In this document: one piece after another, positions 1-5,788 of the stretch
Layout of the letters: each line of letters begins with the position of its first letter
How positions within the stretch are numbered: the first letter of the stretch is position 1
NCBI GenBank assembly: GCA_017475805.1
Contig: JAFVEW010000107.1
Location: 1 to 8,011, forward strand
Origin: Synergistaceae bacterium
GTDB taxonomy: Bacteria; Synergistota; Synergistia; Synergistales; Aminobacteriaceae
Direction: 5' to 3'
DNA: 8,011 nt
Made by a program: the position numbers and the translations under genes
Notes under the pieces: model-generated
Told to the model about the DNA's origin: nothing
Database searches by the model: none
What the model saw: only the letters and a program-made list of their open reading frames with translations

Positions 1-117
1 AATTTTTATGAAACGATTAGACGGGATTTGACTGGTAGGTAATTGTAATTCCACAATCCGATTATGAATTTCTGCTAAAATTCGCAGTAAATGTTCTTCA
101 TTGAGTACCGATAACAT
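1..117 (-). CDS. Partial small hypothetical protein (5' end only)
   Basis: The minus strand stays open from an ATG at 117 to the window edge, giving 39 codons that start MLSVLNEEHLLRILAEIHN. The start is preceded by a strong ribosome binding site (AGAGGAGG) lying in the last codons of the upstream gene, whose stop is 121-123, so the two genes are almost touching and probably co-translated. The visible part is predicted helical and amphipathic (LLRILAEIHNRIVELQL), like many small phage accessory proteins, but I do not recognise a family. The rest of the gene lies outside the window. Confidence 0.6.
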   Translation of the reverse strand, partial: MLSVLNEEHLLRILAEIHNRIVELQLPTSQIPSNRFIKI

Positions 118-120
118 TAA

Positions 121-387
121 TTATTTCGCCTCCTCTCCGTCAATACGCGCCAAAAGCTGTTCAACATCATCACTCGAAAATTCCCCGTTGAGAATTAATC
201 TTAGGTGTTGATACATCTCGGGCGCGGCGGCGATTAAACGGGCGTTAGCTTGATTAGGATTATTGAAACAAAAGCCTATGTTGCAGATAATTTTGTTATT
301 TCCGAATTCAGAGCTTTCAATAAGAAGCTCTGTTCCATTTACTCCGCTATTACAAATTTTCCATTCACCTTTTGTAAACTTACTCAT
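121..387 (-). CDS. Small phage hypothetical protein with an 'ARLIAAAPEMY' motif
   Basis: An 88-residue protein starting MSKFTKGEWKICNSG. I chose the ATG at 387 rather than the upstream start at 420 because GGAGG lies 9 nt before it and the longer form would run back into thyX; the chosen start overlaps the thyX stop (380-382) by 8 nt. The segment NARLIAAAPEMYQHLRLIL (about residues 47-65) is a pattern I know from many small uncharacterised phage early proteins. The N-terminal part, with alternating Trp, Cys and Gly residues, looks like a small beta domain. The C-terminus (SSDDVEQLLARIDGEEAK) is acidic and helical. The function is unknown. Its overlap with thyX indicates expression from the same message. 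Confidence 0.75.
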   Translation of the reverse strand: MSKFTKGEWKICNSGVNGTELLIESSEFGNNKIICNIGFCFNNPNQANARLIAAAPEMYQHLRLILNGEFSSDDVEQLLARIDGEEAK

Positions 388-991
388 GAACGCAATCCTC
401 CAAAAGATACTTAAAATCATCAGGCAAGACTTCTACAAATTTCCGCGCTAAGTCTTGAAATTCTTTCAACGCCGCCGGTGATGTTCGCAATTTTACAATG
501 TGGCGCAACTCACGAACGTTCGCGGTCATGACAAGGTTCGTCGGCCAAAATTCAGGAATGTAATATTTCAGGATGTCATTAGAAATATTGCTATCCCTTG
601 CACCCTGCATTAAAAAAATGCACATAATTTCAGCAGGGTTAATTTTTTCTCCGTCCAAAGTAATTTGAAGATTACCAGGAACATAAAACGGCTTGCTTTC
701 GTCATTTATATGCTTTTTCAGCGTGTGCCTTGTGCTTTCAACGCTGAGTGAAATATGCCTATGTCGTGCTAATTCCTGCAAACATGCACGTGAAAGATTG
801 TTGACTTCGTAAGTCAGCGTGATGTGTTCAAGAATGCTATCGTGGCCTGCCTTGATTGCCTTTTCGATAAATGAACGCGACGGTTCATGCCGTAACTTCT
901 CCGTGTTAGCGTGGCATGTCAACATTGCATAAGCGGCGTTGTGTTGCATTGCTTCAAAATGTTCCGGCGTTGTTAGTAATCTAACGTCCAT
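380..991 (-). CDS. thyX: Flavin-dependent thymidylate synthase ThyX
   Basis: ThyX makes dTMP from dUMP in the cytoplasm, using FAD, NADPH and methylene-tetrahydrofolate. The 203-residue protein shows the diagnostic ThyX signature RHRx7S at residues 76-86 (RHRHISLSVES), followed by R88. It also has GHDSILEH at 49-56, the SRACLQELARHR helix that builds the FAD/dUMP site, and near the C-terminus NVRELRHIVKLR, the arginine-rich nucleotide-binding region. The length is slightly below the usual 210-250 residues, as is common for phage ThyX. The start at 991 has AAAGGAG 6 nt upstream. Phages carry ThyX to raise the dTMP supply during replication. The gene lies apart from the operon to its right, behind a hairpin-rich 184-bp gap, so it may be controlled separately. 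Confidence 0.97.
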   Translation of the reverse strand: MDVRLLTTPEHFEAMQHNAAYAMLTCHANTEKLRHEPSRSFIEKAIKAGHDSILEHITLTYEVNNLSRACLQELARHRHISLSVESTRHTLKKHINDESKPFYVPGNLQITLDGEKINPAEIMCIFLMQGARDSNISNDILKYYIPEFWPTNLVMTANVRELRHIVKLRTSPAALKEFQDLARKFVEVLPDDFKYLLEDCVHE

Positions 992-1009
992 TTTTTTCTC
1001 CTTTCATGA

Positions 1010-1150
1010 TTAAAAGAAGCCGGAAGCCGCAACCTCCGGCAAAAATATATAAATCAAGTCATAAACAAATCTCGCAGCTTCTTTTGAAAGGGTGAAAACT
1101 TCTAAACTTTCTCCTTTCTTAAGAGCTTTGAATTTATATAAAACGCGGAA
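1010..1150 (-). pseudogene. Possible decayed small gene: 46-codon reading frame without a start codon
   Basis: Between the methyltransferase and thyX one minus-strand frame is open from 1150 to a TAA at 1010-1012. It contains the protein-like stretch KKGESLEVFTLSKEAARFVY. An AAAGGAG ribosome binding site lies within this frame near 1111-1117, at a sensible distance from the stretch beginning LEVFT, but the codon at the expected start is TTA and there is no ATG, GTG or TTG upstream of LEVFT in the frame. It may be a small gene that lost its start codon, or it may be chance. The second hairpin of the gap (1019-1040) overlaps its 3' end, which weakens the coding reading. Confidence 0.25.
1012..1040 (-). 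terminator. GC hairpin just upstream of thyX, terminator or attenuator
   Basis: On the minus strand GCCGGA pairs with TCCGGC around GGTTGCGGCT, a 6-bp stem extendable by G-T and G-C pairs, followed by TTCTTTT. This has the form of a Rho-independent terminator. It ends only about 6 nt before the thyX ribosome binding site, leaving no room for a promoter in between, so a leader attenuator or mRNA-stability hairpin is as likely as a simple operon end. Confidence 0.45.
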
Positions 1151-1171
1151 TTACTAAAAACCGCGATTTAT
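1138..1171 (-). terminator. Probable Rho-independent terminator of the methyltransferase operon
   Basis: Starting 5 nt after the methyltransferase stop codon, the minus strand reads ATAAATCGCGG, a 12-nt loop, then CCGCGTTTTAT. The arms pair over 11 positions with one T-T mismatch, and the GC core CGCGG/CCGCG is followed by a T-rich run (TTTTATAT). Because the outer stem is A/T-rich on both sides, the hairpin could also act in the other direction. Confidence 0.6.
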
Positions 1172-1175
1172 ACCT

Positions 1176-1910
1176 TTAGTAAATTTTTAACTGTTGCGAT
1201 ATTTTCTCGTAACGATCTGCGATGATGTCGCAATATTCAGGGCTTAATTCCATCATTAAGCATTTCCGTCCCGTTTCGTTGCAAGCGATTAATGTTGTCC
1301 CTGAACCGCCGAAGCAGTCTAAAACAACGTCGCCTTCTTTGCTGAAATCTTGCAAAATTTTCATGTGAAGTTCAACGGGCTTTTGTGTTGGGTGAACACG
1401 GGAATGCAAATTTAGTTCAGGTCTACCGGCGCGGATTACACCGTTCCATTTTTGCTCATATTTTACAATTTTCTGCCCCCATGAACGCCATGCAAGCTCA
1501 CCGTCGCTAAAATTCGTTGTGCCTGTTAGTTTATCCCAAAATATCCAGCCGCCGTTGACGGGTAAAAAATGCGCGAAATATTGTCCGCCCCAAATAATCT
1601 GTAGCTTGCATATATCTTTGATAATATCGTAATTTAAGCGAGCTGTATCTTGATTTTTATCACCGATTAGTAAAGGGTATTTGACTGCTTTTATATTTGA
1701 GTTATTCTTCTTTGATAGATACCATCGTGATTTTCCTTCGCTTCCGCCTATTTTCCCATCTTTCTTTTGTATCTTCATTCCATAAGGCGGGTCAGTCAGA
1801 ACTAAATCAACCTTATCATCACCGATTAGTTTCAGGACATCCTCACGTTTCGTAGCGTCGCCGCACATAAGCCTATGGACGCCTAAATTAACAATTTCGC
1901 CGTATGTCAA
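1176..1910 (-). CDS. Solitary beta-class DNA methyltransferase (N6-adenine/N4-cytosine type)
   Basis: This 244-residue enzyme should transfer a methyl group from S-adenosylmethionine to an exocyclic amino group in DNA. Catalytic motif IV is TDPPYG at residues 39-44. The SAM-binding motif I is FGGSGTT at 200-206, followed by ELSPEYCDIIADRYE, the usual end of this family. Motif IV before motif I, with the target-recognition region between, is the beta-class order. DPPY fits N6-adenine or N4-cytosine; the target sequence cannot be read from the gene. No restriction endonuclease is nearby, so it is probably a phage orphan methylase for restriction evasion or regulation. It resembles the methylase half of phage ParB-methylase fusions without the ParB part. 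The start is a TTG at 1910 with TAGGAG 7 nt upstream, inside an AGGAGTT repeat tract; no ATG or GTG is available before an in-frame stop. Confidence 0.93.
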   Translation of the reverse strand: MTYGEIVNLGVHRLMCGDATKREDVLKLIGDDKVDLVLTDPPYGMKIQKKDGKIGGSEGKSRWYLSKKNNSNIKAVKYPLLIGDKNQDTARLNYDIIKDICKLQIIWGGQYFAHFLPVNGGWIFWDKLTGTTNFSDGELAWRSWGQKIVKYEQKWNGVIRAGRPELNLHSRVHPTQKPVELHMKILQDFSKEGDVVLDCFGGSGTTLIACNETGRKCLMMELSPEYCDIIADRYEKISQQLKIY

Positions 1911-1940
1911 CTCCTCACTCCTAACTCCTAAATCCTAACT
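1911..1940. repeat. Degenerate heptad tract (AGGAGTT type), copy 1
   Basis: Read on the minus strand, the 31 bp between the zinc-ribbon gene and the methyltransferase are imperfect 7-nt units: AGTTAGG, ATTTAGG, AGTTAGG, AGTGAGG. Eighteen bases (1912-1929) recur exactly at 7083-7100. The tract supplies the ribosome binding site of the methyltransferase. Confidence 0.7.
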
Positions 1941-1941
1941 C

Positions 1942-2244
1942 TTAACATTTACTCCAGCCGCATTTTTTACAGCGATAGCAGCCTTCGTAGCGCACCAATT
2001 CACCACTACAAATAGGGCATGTGTGTGCCTCATCGAGTAGTTCAGGGTGTTCTTTCAGCATCTCTTCACGCATTTCCAAGAACGGCGAATTTTCCTTTGT
2101 ATATCCTAAAACTTGCCTTTGAACTTCTTCTAAATTCTCAGGTGTAACTTCACACACTAAGCCGTGTCCTTGTCTCATGGCCTCTCGGGCAGCCATTTTC
2201 TGACGCGTCAATTCAAGCCTATCAATCGTCTTAGCCTTAGGCAT
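1942..2244 (-). CDS. Small zinc-ribbon protein with a ribonucleotide-reductase-like C-terminal tail
   Basis: A 100-residue protein starting MPKAKTIDRLELTRQ. The ATG at 2244 is chosen because AGGAGG lies 8 nt upstream; the start overlaps the previous gene's stop by 8 nt. Residues 1-75 are helical and charged (MAAREAMRQ, FLEMREEMLKEHPELL). The C-terminus CPICSGELVRYEGCYRCKK continuing CGWSKC holds two CxxC pairs plus a last cysteine, a zinc ribbon. The EGC..C..CG.SKC ending closely resembles the C-terminal metal- or thiol-bearing tail of B12-dependent and some anaerobic ribonucleotide reductases. No reductase is visible here. It may simply be a zinc ribbon for nucleic acid or protein binding, or a stand-alone tail acting in trans. 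The function is inferred, not known. Confidence 0.8.
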   Translation of the reverse strand: MPKAKTIDRLELTRQKMAAREAMRQGHGLVCEVTPENLEEVQRQVLGYTKENSPFLEMREEMLKEHPELLDEAHTCPICSGELVRYEGCYRCKKCGWSKC

Positions 2245-2479
2245 TCGCAAGCCTCCTGCAAATTGCATCGTAATGTTCAGGATTATGCGGATAAAGGCAG
2301 TCAGAACAATCTTTTATGCCGTTAGGTAACATCTGGAAATTGCCGCCGCAATCCTCGAATTTATACAAAGGACAAAAACAGAAAAGGCAGTTAAAATCGC
2401 CGTCTTTTTTGCTTATATCCGAGTGGCATGGGTAATACTCGCATTTTCTATTACAAAAATATCTTGAGTTACTTTTCAT
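2237..2479 (-). CDS. Cysteine-rich small domain protein (PF04071-like)
   Basis: An 80-residue protein starting MKSNSRYFCNRKCEYYPCH. The pattern YFCNRKCEYYPCH, FNCLFCFCPLY, CGGNF, GIKDCSDCLYPH, YDAIC matches the 'cysteine-rich small domain' found alone or fused to cobalamin-biosynthesis proteins in anaerobes. About ten conserved cysteines and histidines suggest metal or Fe-S binding. The protein is essentially the bare domain. The ATG at 2479 is chosen because GGAG sits 8 nt upstream; the longer frame begins with a TTG inside the preceding gene. It overlaps the genes on both sides by a few nucleotides, so it is a firm member of the operon. The molecular role of this family is not established. 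Confidence 0.88.
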   Translation of the reverse strand: MKSNSRYFCNRKCEYYPCHSDISKKDGDFNCLFCFCPLYKFEDCGGNFQMLPNGIKDCSDCLYPHNPEHYDAICRRLANA

Positions 2480-2702
2480 TCTCACTGCTCCAATCTTCAA
2501 TTTGAGAGCGTAAAACGTCGCAATAACGCATTCTAATAACGTTCAACGCTTCCCCTAAATGCAAAGTTAAACCCTTTGAAACCTCTGCATCGTCATTGTC
2601 AAACCATTTATCCGCGCTTCGCGATTGTACTTCGTCGCTAAGCTGGTCAATAGCATATTCCATATTGCGCCAAAAAGCGGCGCGCCTCCTAAGTTCACTC
2701 AT
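2469..2702 (-). CDS. Small hypothetical phage protein
   Basis: A 77-residue, mostly helical protein (MSELRRRAAFWRNMEYAIDQL...) that I do not recognise. It has no signal peptide, membrane segment or cysteine motif. Its start overlaps the stop of the double-HTH gene as ATGA, 8 nt after AAGGAG, and its stop overlaps the start of the Cys-rich gene, so it is translationally coupled on both sides. The region KGLTLHLGEALNVIRMRYCDVL could form a long amphipathic helix for dimerisation. The gene call rests on start, spacing and operon position. Confidence 0.72.
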   Translation of the reverse strand: MSELRRRAAFWRNMEYAIDQLSDEVQSRSADKWFDNDDAEVSKGLTLHLGEALNVIRMRYCDVLRSQIEDWSSENEK

Positions 2703-3166
2703 TGTTTTTTCTCCTTGTAATTCTTGCCGAAAATCTGTTTGAGCTTCTCCTGTTTGTAAAACTTTTTGAGAGCTTCGTACTCGGAAATACGCATAAAATT
2801 TTCACCGCGTTCTTTGTACATAAATCCTGGTTGCGATAACCCTAATATAGGAGCTACTTTTCTTTGAGATATTCTTAATCTTTCGCGTATTCCCCTTATT
2901 TCTATTACTTGTTTTTTACTGCATTTTTCATTTTCAGATATGCGCGGAATACGCTTTGTTTTTGATTTTGTATATTTGCGTCGCTCATCAATGCAATCAG
3001 TGATAAAATCTTCGTATGCAAGTAAAACATTTTCGGGGATTTTGTCTCTTTTTAGTTCAAAAACTGCTATTCTACTGTCGCTATAATGAAGTGCTTTCCC
3101 AACTTCTCTTTGCGAAATCCCCAGTTCTATTCGCAAATCCCGTAGTTCTTCTATGCTCATTGACAT
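2699..3166 (-). CDS. Tandem helix-turn-helix (Xre-type) regulator
   Basis: A 155-residue DNA-binding protein with two Xre-like HTH units in one chain. The first covers about residues 4-57 (LRDLRIELGISQREVGKALHYSDSRIAVFE), the second about 88-140 (IRGIRERLRISQRKVAPILGLSQPGFMYKERG). They are joined by a basic linker (DERRKYTKSKTKRIPRI). Two HTH units in one polypeptide could let a single protein read a pseudo-palindromic site. The C-terminus is lysine-rich (KLKQIFGKNYKEKKQ). The start at 3166 has AAGGG upstream and overlaps the stop of the single-HTH gene before it by 10 nt. Together they look like a regulatory pair inside the early operon; targets are unknown. Confidence 0.85.
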   Translation of the reverse strand: MSMSIEELRDLRIELGISQREVGKALHYSDSRIAVFELKRDKIPENVLLAYEDFITDCIDERRKYTKSKTKRIPRISENEKCSKKQVIEIRGIRERLRISQRKVAPILGLSQPGFMYKERGENFMRISEYEALKKFYKQEKLKQIFGKNYKEKKQ

Positions 3167-3357
3167 GGCCGTATTCCCTTTCTTTTTGCAACTTCAACAA
3201 GAAAATCATTGTAAAGTTGCAGCGTTCTTTCAGTTGCTGGAAGCAGTCCTTGCTCGTAATAATCGATTGTATCTGCTCCGCAATTCAGCTTCTTTGCTAT
3301 GTCTTGTTGATGAAGACCTAATTTAATCCGCCGTTTTTGCAATTCTTTAATGTTCAT
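3157..3357 (-). CDS. Short Xre-family HTH protein
   Basis: A 66-residue protein starting MNIKELQKRRIKLGLHQQDIA, with a single Cro/CI-type HTH: LGLHQQDIAKKLNCGADTIDYYEQGLLPA (about residues 13-41) followed by a helix TLQLYNDFLVEVAKRKG. It is only the DNA-binding domain, the size of Cro-like or excisionase-type regulators. The start is the ATG at 3357 because TAGGAG lies just upstream; the longer frame from 3423 has no comparable site and overlaps the previous gene. It lies 10 nt after the preceding stop and overlaps the tandem-HTH gene. Its organisation resembles the first half of that neighbour, so the two may be related by duplication. Confidence 0.85.
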   Translation of the reverse strand: MNIKELQKRRIKLGLHQQDIAKKLNCGADTIDYYEQGLLPATERTLQLYNDFLVEVAKRKGIRPCQ

Positions 3358-3367
3358 TTTTTCGCTC

Positions 3368-3739
3368 CTAAAACCCAAAATAAGGGTTATATTCAATCGG
3401 ATCATGAGCAGGCTCTTCTGCAAACTCTGAATTAATCAGCTCGATAGCCTCATCACTGTTTAATTCGTTGTCGGCCTCTTCGTAAACACGCGTCCAATAT
3501 TCACCGCGTGCCTTTGCGATTGTTTTTATATCGTCAAGAGCAAACACCAATTTATCCTGAAGCCTGCTATCATCGGCATTGTTTATCATATCTTGCCACT
3601 TGAGTTTTACAAATTCGTAATCTTCAAGTGCCCTGATTGTGTCGCTGATTGTTTCGGCATTGTTGCTCCAAAACTCACTGAAACGTTCAGCGAGATAACG
3701 CTTTTTTTCAAGCTCGTCGTACTCTTTTTCAGTCATCAT
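3368..3739 (-). CDS. Acidic hypothetical phage protein
   Basis: A 123-residue, strongly acidic, helical protein starting MMTEKEYDELEKKRYLAERF. I do not recognise a family. It is rich in Asp, Glu, Trp and Tyr, and ends with the motif DPIEYNPYFGF, which could be a short binding tail. There are no cysteines and no membrane segments. The ribosome binding site AAAGGAG is 8 nt before the first of two adjacent ATG codons at 3739. Acidic early phage proteins can be DNA mimics or inhibitors of host factors, but nothing here proves that. Confidence 0.78.
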   Translation of the reverse strand: MMTEKEYDELEKKRYLAERFSEFWSNNAETISDTIRALEDYEFVKLKWQDMINNADDSRLQDKLVFALDDIKTIAKARGEYWTRVYEEADNELNSDEAIELINSEFAEEPAHDPIEYNPYFGF

Positions 3740-3756
3740 GATATAATCTCCTTTCG

Positions 3757-3984
3757 TTATTTACCTGACAAATACCAAAAAGGTTCAGGCGACACAAGGC
3801 AATTCAGCCAAAAGTCGCCGCCTTTTGTGTACTCTTTCAACATACAAAATCCGCGTTCAAGTTCGTTGTCAATCGTGTGAACGTGAAAAAGCCTCTCGCG
3901 TAATGCCTCTTTCTTTTGCAATGAAAGCTCGCGCTTACAAAATGTGTTTCTGAAACTGCGTCGTAAAAAACTGCGTAATGTCAT
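3757..3984 (-). CDS. Small basic hypothetical protein
   Basis: A 75-residue protein starting MTLRSFLRRSFRNTFCKREL. The N-terminal half is strongly basic (RRSFRNTFCKRELSLQKKEALRERL) and the C-terminal half hydrophobic and aromatic (FWLNCLVSPEPFWYLSGK). No family is recognised. The start ATG overlaps the upstream stop codon as ATGA, with GGAGGAG 8 nt before it, which supports a real, coupled gene. The 16-nt junction GGAGAAAAAACAATGA is identical to the one at 2699-2702. Confidence 0.62.
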   Translation of the reverse strand: MTLRSFLRRSFRNTFCKRELSLQKKEALRERLFHVHTIDNELERGFCMLKEYTKGGDFWLNCLVSPEPFWYLSGK

Positions 3985-4172
3985 TGTTTTTTCTCCTCCG
4001 ATTTTCTTCTTTCTACCACTATCTCCATTGCACGCTTATATGTTCCAAGCGCGCGCCTGAGTAATTCCGACTTAGTAATACCCTTTTTCTCTGCCATTTC
4101 TTCAACCCAATCAAGCTCAGCAAACGTTATGGTAGTTGAAATGCTATATATTCGTCTGAATCGTCCCGGCAT
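3981..4172 (-). CDS. Ribbon-helix-helix-like (CopG/Arc-type) small DNA-binding protein
   Basis: A 63-residue protein starting MPGRFRRIYSISTTITFAEL. The core STTITFAELDWVEEMAEKKG followed by ITKSELLRRALGTYKRA has the ribbon-helix-helix layout: a short N-terminal beta strand, a first helix, a GITKSE turn and a second helix. Such proteins are dimeric repressors or partners of toxins and plasmid or phage control genes. The start is uncertain. The ATG at 4172 has only a weak upstream purine run, and a TTG at 4190 with AGGG four bases upstream is an alternative; both lie inside the end of the upstream antirepressor gene. The gene overlaps its neighbours at both ends. Confidence 0.75.
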   Translation of the reverse strand: MPGRFRRIYSISTTITFAELDWVEEMAEKKGITKSELLRRALGTYKRAMEIVVERRKSEEKKQ

Positions 4173-4980
4173 CTTTTTCAATATCTTCAATAAGCCCTAA
4201 AAGCGGGTAATTTTCTCTGATAAATTCAGCAAGGATTACCTCAAGACCTTTAGGCGTTATCATTGTTCGCGGCGCAAATTTTAATTCTTTGCCGTCGTTC
4301 TCTAAACAAAAAAGACCGTCATCAATACCCTTTTGATTAGGCAAATTCCAACGATTTTTTTGTTTGCTTAAATACCCTTTATCGCGCCCGTAAGCGTAAA
4401 GAATATTGCGTCCGGCGTCTTTCCAGCCGTGCTGCCTCATCCATATTGCCGCGTCCGCTACCGTTGCTGATCCGGGTAATCCCGCGACAATTTTTCCAAG
4501 ATTAGTGAATTGCAACTCATCTCTAATTTGAGCTTCGAGAGCTTTGCATGTTTCATCCGCTGAAACATATTTCCTTACAACGGCATCAAAGGCTTTTTTA
4601 TCGACCATAGCGGCCTCACGTGCCTGTTGTCCTAAATACATTCCGTGCTTGCGAATGTCAGGCAGGACTTCATGCGTTACCCAATGCTTAAAATCTTTTG
4701 CCGCAGGTAATTTTGAAGAAAAAATCAGCGAATATACTCCGGCCTCGTTAATCATCACGGTTTCACGTGGTAAGTAATTCAACGGAGTAGCGTTTTGCGA
4801 CTCGTCTAAATTACTTAGCGGCATTTTGTCTTCAACATCAACATGTTTACGAAGCGCGTCGCGTGTGTTGTCATATAACAATGCGCTTGCAACGTCCTTA
4901 CCAACCCACCATGACATGTCGCCTTTTTGAAAAATCCTGAGCTTGCTGTCCTTGAAGTTAAAAATTTGTAACTCGTTCAT
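4144..4980 (-). CDS. Phage antirepressor, BRO-N plus KilAC domains (second copy)
   Basis: A 278-residue protein with a BRO-N DNA-binding domain at about 1-116 (ending FKHWVTHEVLPDIRKHGMYL, the typical close of that domain). A linker and a KilAC/ANT-type C-terminal domain follow at about 155-265 (VADAAIWMRQHGWKDAGRN..., NRWNLPNQKGIDDGLF). In known phages such proteins bind and inactivate the prophage repressor or act as regulators of early genes. The start at 4980 has an AAAGGGG site upstream. It is divergent from the rightward gene at 5047 with only 66 bp between, where I see no convincing sigma70 promoter for either direction. It heads the long leftward operon ending in the methyltransferase. 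A second protein of the same architecture is at 6145-6969, with quite different sequence. Confidence 0.93.
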   Translation of the reverse strand: MNELQIFNFKDSKLRIFQKGDMSWWVGKDVASALLYDNTRDALRKHVDVEDKMPLSNLDESQNATPLNYLPRETVMINEAGVYSLIFSSKLPAAKDFKHWVTHEVLPDIRKHGMYLGQQAREAAMVDKKAFDAVVRKYVSADETCKALEAQIRDELQFTNLGKIVAGLPGSATVADAAIWMRQHGWKDAGRNILYAYGRDKGYLSKQKNRWNLPNQKGIDDGLFCLENDGKELKFAPRTMITPKGLEVILAEFIRENYPLLGLIEDIEKDAGTIQTNI

Positions 4981-5046
4981 AAAATTTCCCCTTTCTTAAT
5001 CACTGTTAAAATATTCACATCCCATTAAAAAGAGAGGTGAACAAAA

Positions 5047-5508
5047 ATGTATGAAATTAAAAAGTTAAGTGAAATAATGCAGGCCGCTAAAAAATACAAC
5101 TTCAAACCTGAAAACTCGCTGATTGACCAAGTCGAAAAGTTAGAAGAAATAGCCGCTTCCGCTCCTAAAAACAATCCCGCAAAATGGGCTCACGCCCAAT
5201 TAATGCAGATTGTCAAAGATTTTGAAGAAACTTTGAATGACGAACAAGAAACAGGGCTTAAAATAATTTCTCTCGGTAATGCAAGTATTTACTATGTTAA
5301 AGAAATTGATTATCGAAGCCCTTATATTCTCGTCTTTCATTGCGTTACTCAAAATGGAGAAAAAGCTGTAATACTTCAACATTATTCGCAGCTTAATTTT
5401 GTTTTGATTGTCCTTCCTAAACTTAACGCTGAAAAATCAGCTCGGCGCGTAGGCTTTATCACACATCAAGATACCGAAGATTTAGCTGTAGGAAATTCAA
5501 ACTCGTAA
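5047..5508 (+). CDS. DUF6173-like hypothetical protein
   Basis: This 153-residue protein is the only complete rightward gene inside the leftward block. It starts with ATG after AGAGGTG (start 5047). The N-terminus (residues 1-40, YEIKKLSEIMQAAKKYNF) is helical. The core from NNPAKWAHAQLMQIVKDFEE through GLKIISLGNASIYYVKEIDY to LQHYSQLNFVLIVLPKLNAE and ARRVGF matches my memory of the DUF6173 family, found in phages and gut Bacillota and of unknown function. Its isolated orientation resembles a moron, a cargo gene with its own transcription unit. Its last 43 nt overlap the leftward 60-codon gene tail to tail, so the two transcripts can form antisense pairs. The family name is from memory and moderately sure. 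Confidence 0.85.
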   Translation: MYEIKKLSEIMQAAKKYNFKPENSLIDQVEKLEEIAASAPKNNPAKWAHAQLMQIVKDFEETLNDEQETGLKIISLGNASIYYVKEIDYRSPYILVFHCVTQNGEKAVILQHYSQLNFVLIVLPKLNAEKSARRVGFITHQDTEDLAVGNSNS

Positions 5509-5648
5509 TTTTCAACCTTATGCGTCATCAAATAGTCAGTGCCGTACATTGACGTATTTCTTGACGCAATTTCCCAGCCTGAATTTAAGAGCTGTTCTGT
5601 TTCACCAAAAGATTGCGTAATTCTGACTTCTACTGCAGGACTAATCAT
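5466..5648 (-). CDS. 60-residue small phage protein downstream of a ribozyme
   Basis: The protein starts MISPAVEVRITQSFGETEQL and contains LLNSGWEIASRNTSMYGTDY. The 'xLLxxGWxxx' followed by an aromatic strand is a pattern seen in small phage proteins of unknown function (DUF1737-like impression). The ATG at 5648 is preceded by GGGAGA at 9 nt. Its 5' leader begins inside the second hammerhead ribozyme: cleavage there would leave a message of about 60 nt before the start codon, with a 5' hydroxyl. Its 3' end overlaps the convergent gene by 43 nt. The coding call rests mainly on the ribosome binding site and on the GW motif. Confidence 0.65.
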   Translation of the reverse strand: MISPAVEVRITQSFGETEQLLNSGWEIASRNTSMYGTDYLMTHKVENYEFEFPTAKSSVS

Positions 5649-5679
5649 AGCTAATTCTCTCCCTTTTCTTAAATTTGCC

Positions 5680-5788
5680 GGTCTCGTCAGTACTGACTTA
5701 ATCAGCAGACGGCGAGAATTTTCCTTAAAGCCCTTCGTGTTACCTCACAAGTTGAAAGACTTCTTAGAAAAAATTCGCCGTTTCGACC
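5680..5788 (-). ncRNA. Type II hammerhead self-cleaving ribozyme, downstream copy (long stem III)
   Basis: Read on the minus strand from 5788: stem II arm GGTC (5788-5785), GAAA (5784-5781), stem III arm CGGCG (5780-5776), a 61-nt insert, arm CGCCG (5714-5710), UC (5709-5708), stem I UGCUGA (5707-5702), loop UUAAG, UCAGUA (5696-5691), CUGACGA (5690-5684), stem II arm GACC (5683-5680). All conserved core positions of the hammerhead are present, including the A15.1-U16.1 pair and a GUC cleavage triplet; cleavage is predicted between 5708 and 5707. Stem III extends through further A-U pairs and carries an inner hairpin (5733-5751). Stem II is short (4 bp), so catalysis could be weaker than in the upstream copy. 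Confidence 0.87.

Noticed and set aside
417..423. A further CTGATGA on the minus strand
   Set aside because: It is inside the thyX coding sequence (Pro-Asp-Asp codons), with no stem I, GAAA or GUC partner around it.
3016..3321. 101-codon rightward frame
   Set aside because: It is antisense to the two HTH genes, Cys/Leu/Phe-rich as shadow frames are, and lacks a ribosome binding site.
5686..5697. Perfect 12-bp palindrome GTCAGTACTGAC, first taken for an operator
   Set aside because: It is fully explained as part of the CUGACGA box and stem I of the second hammerhead, and no similar site occurs in the switch region.
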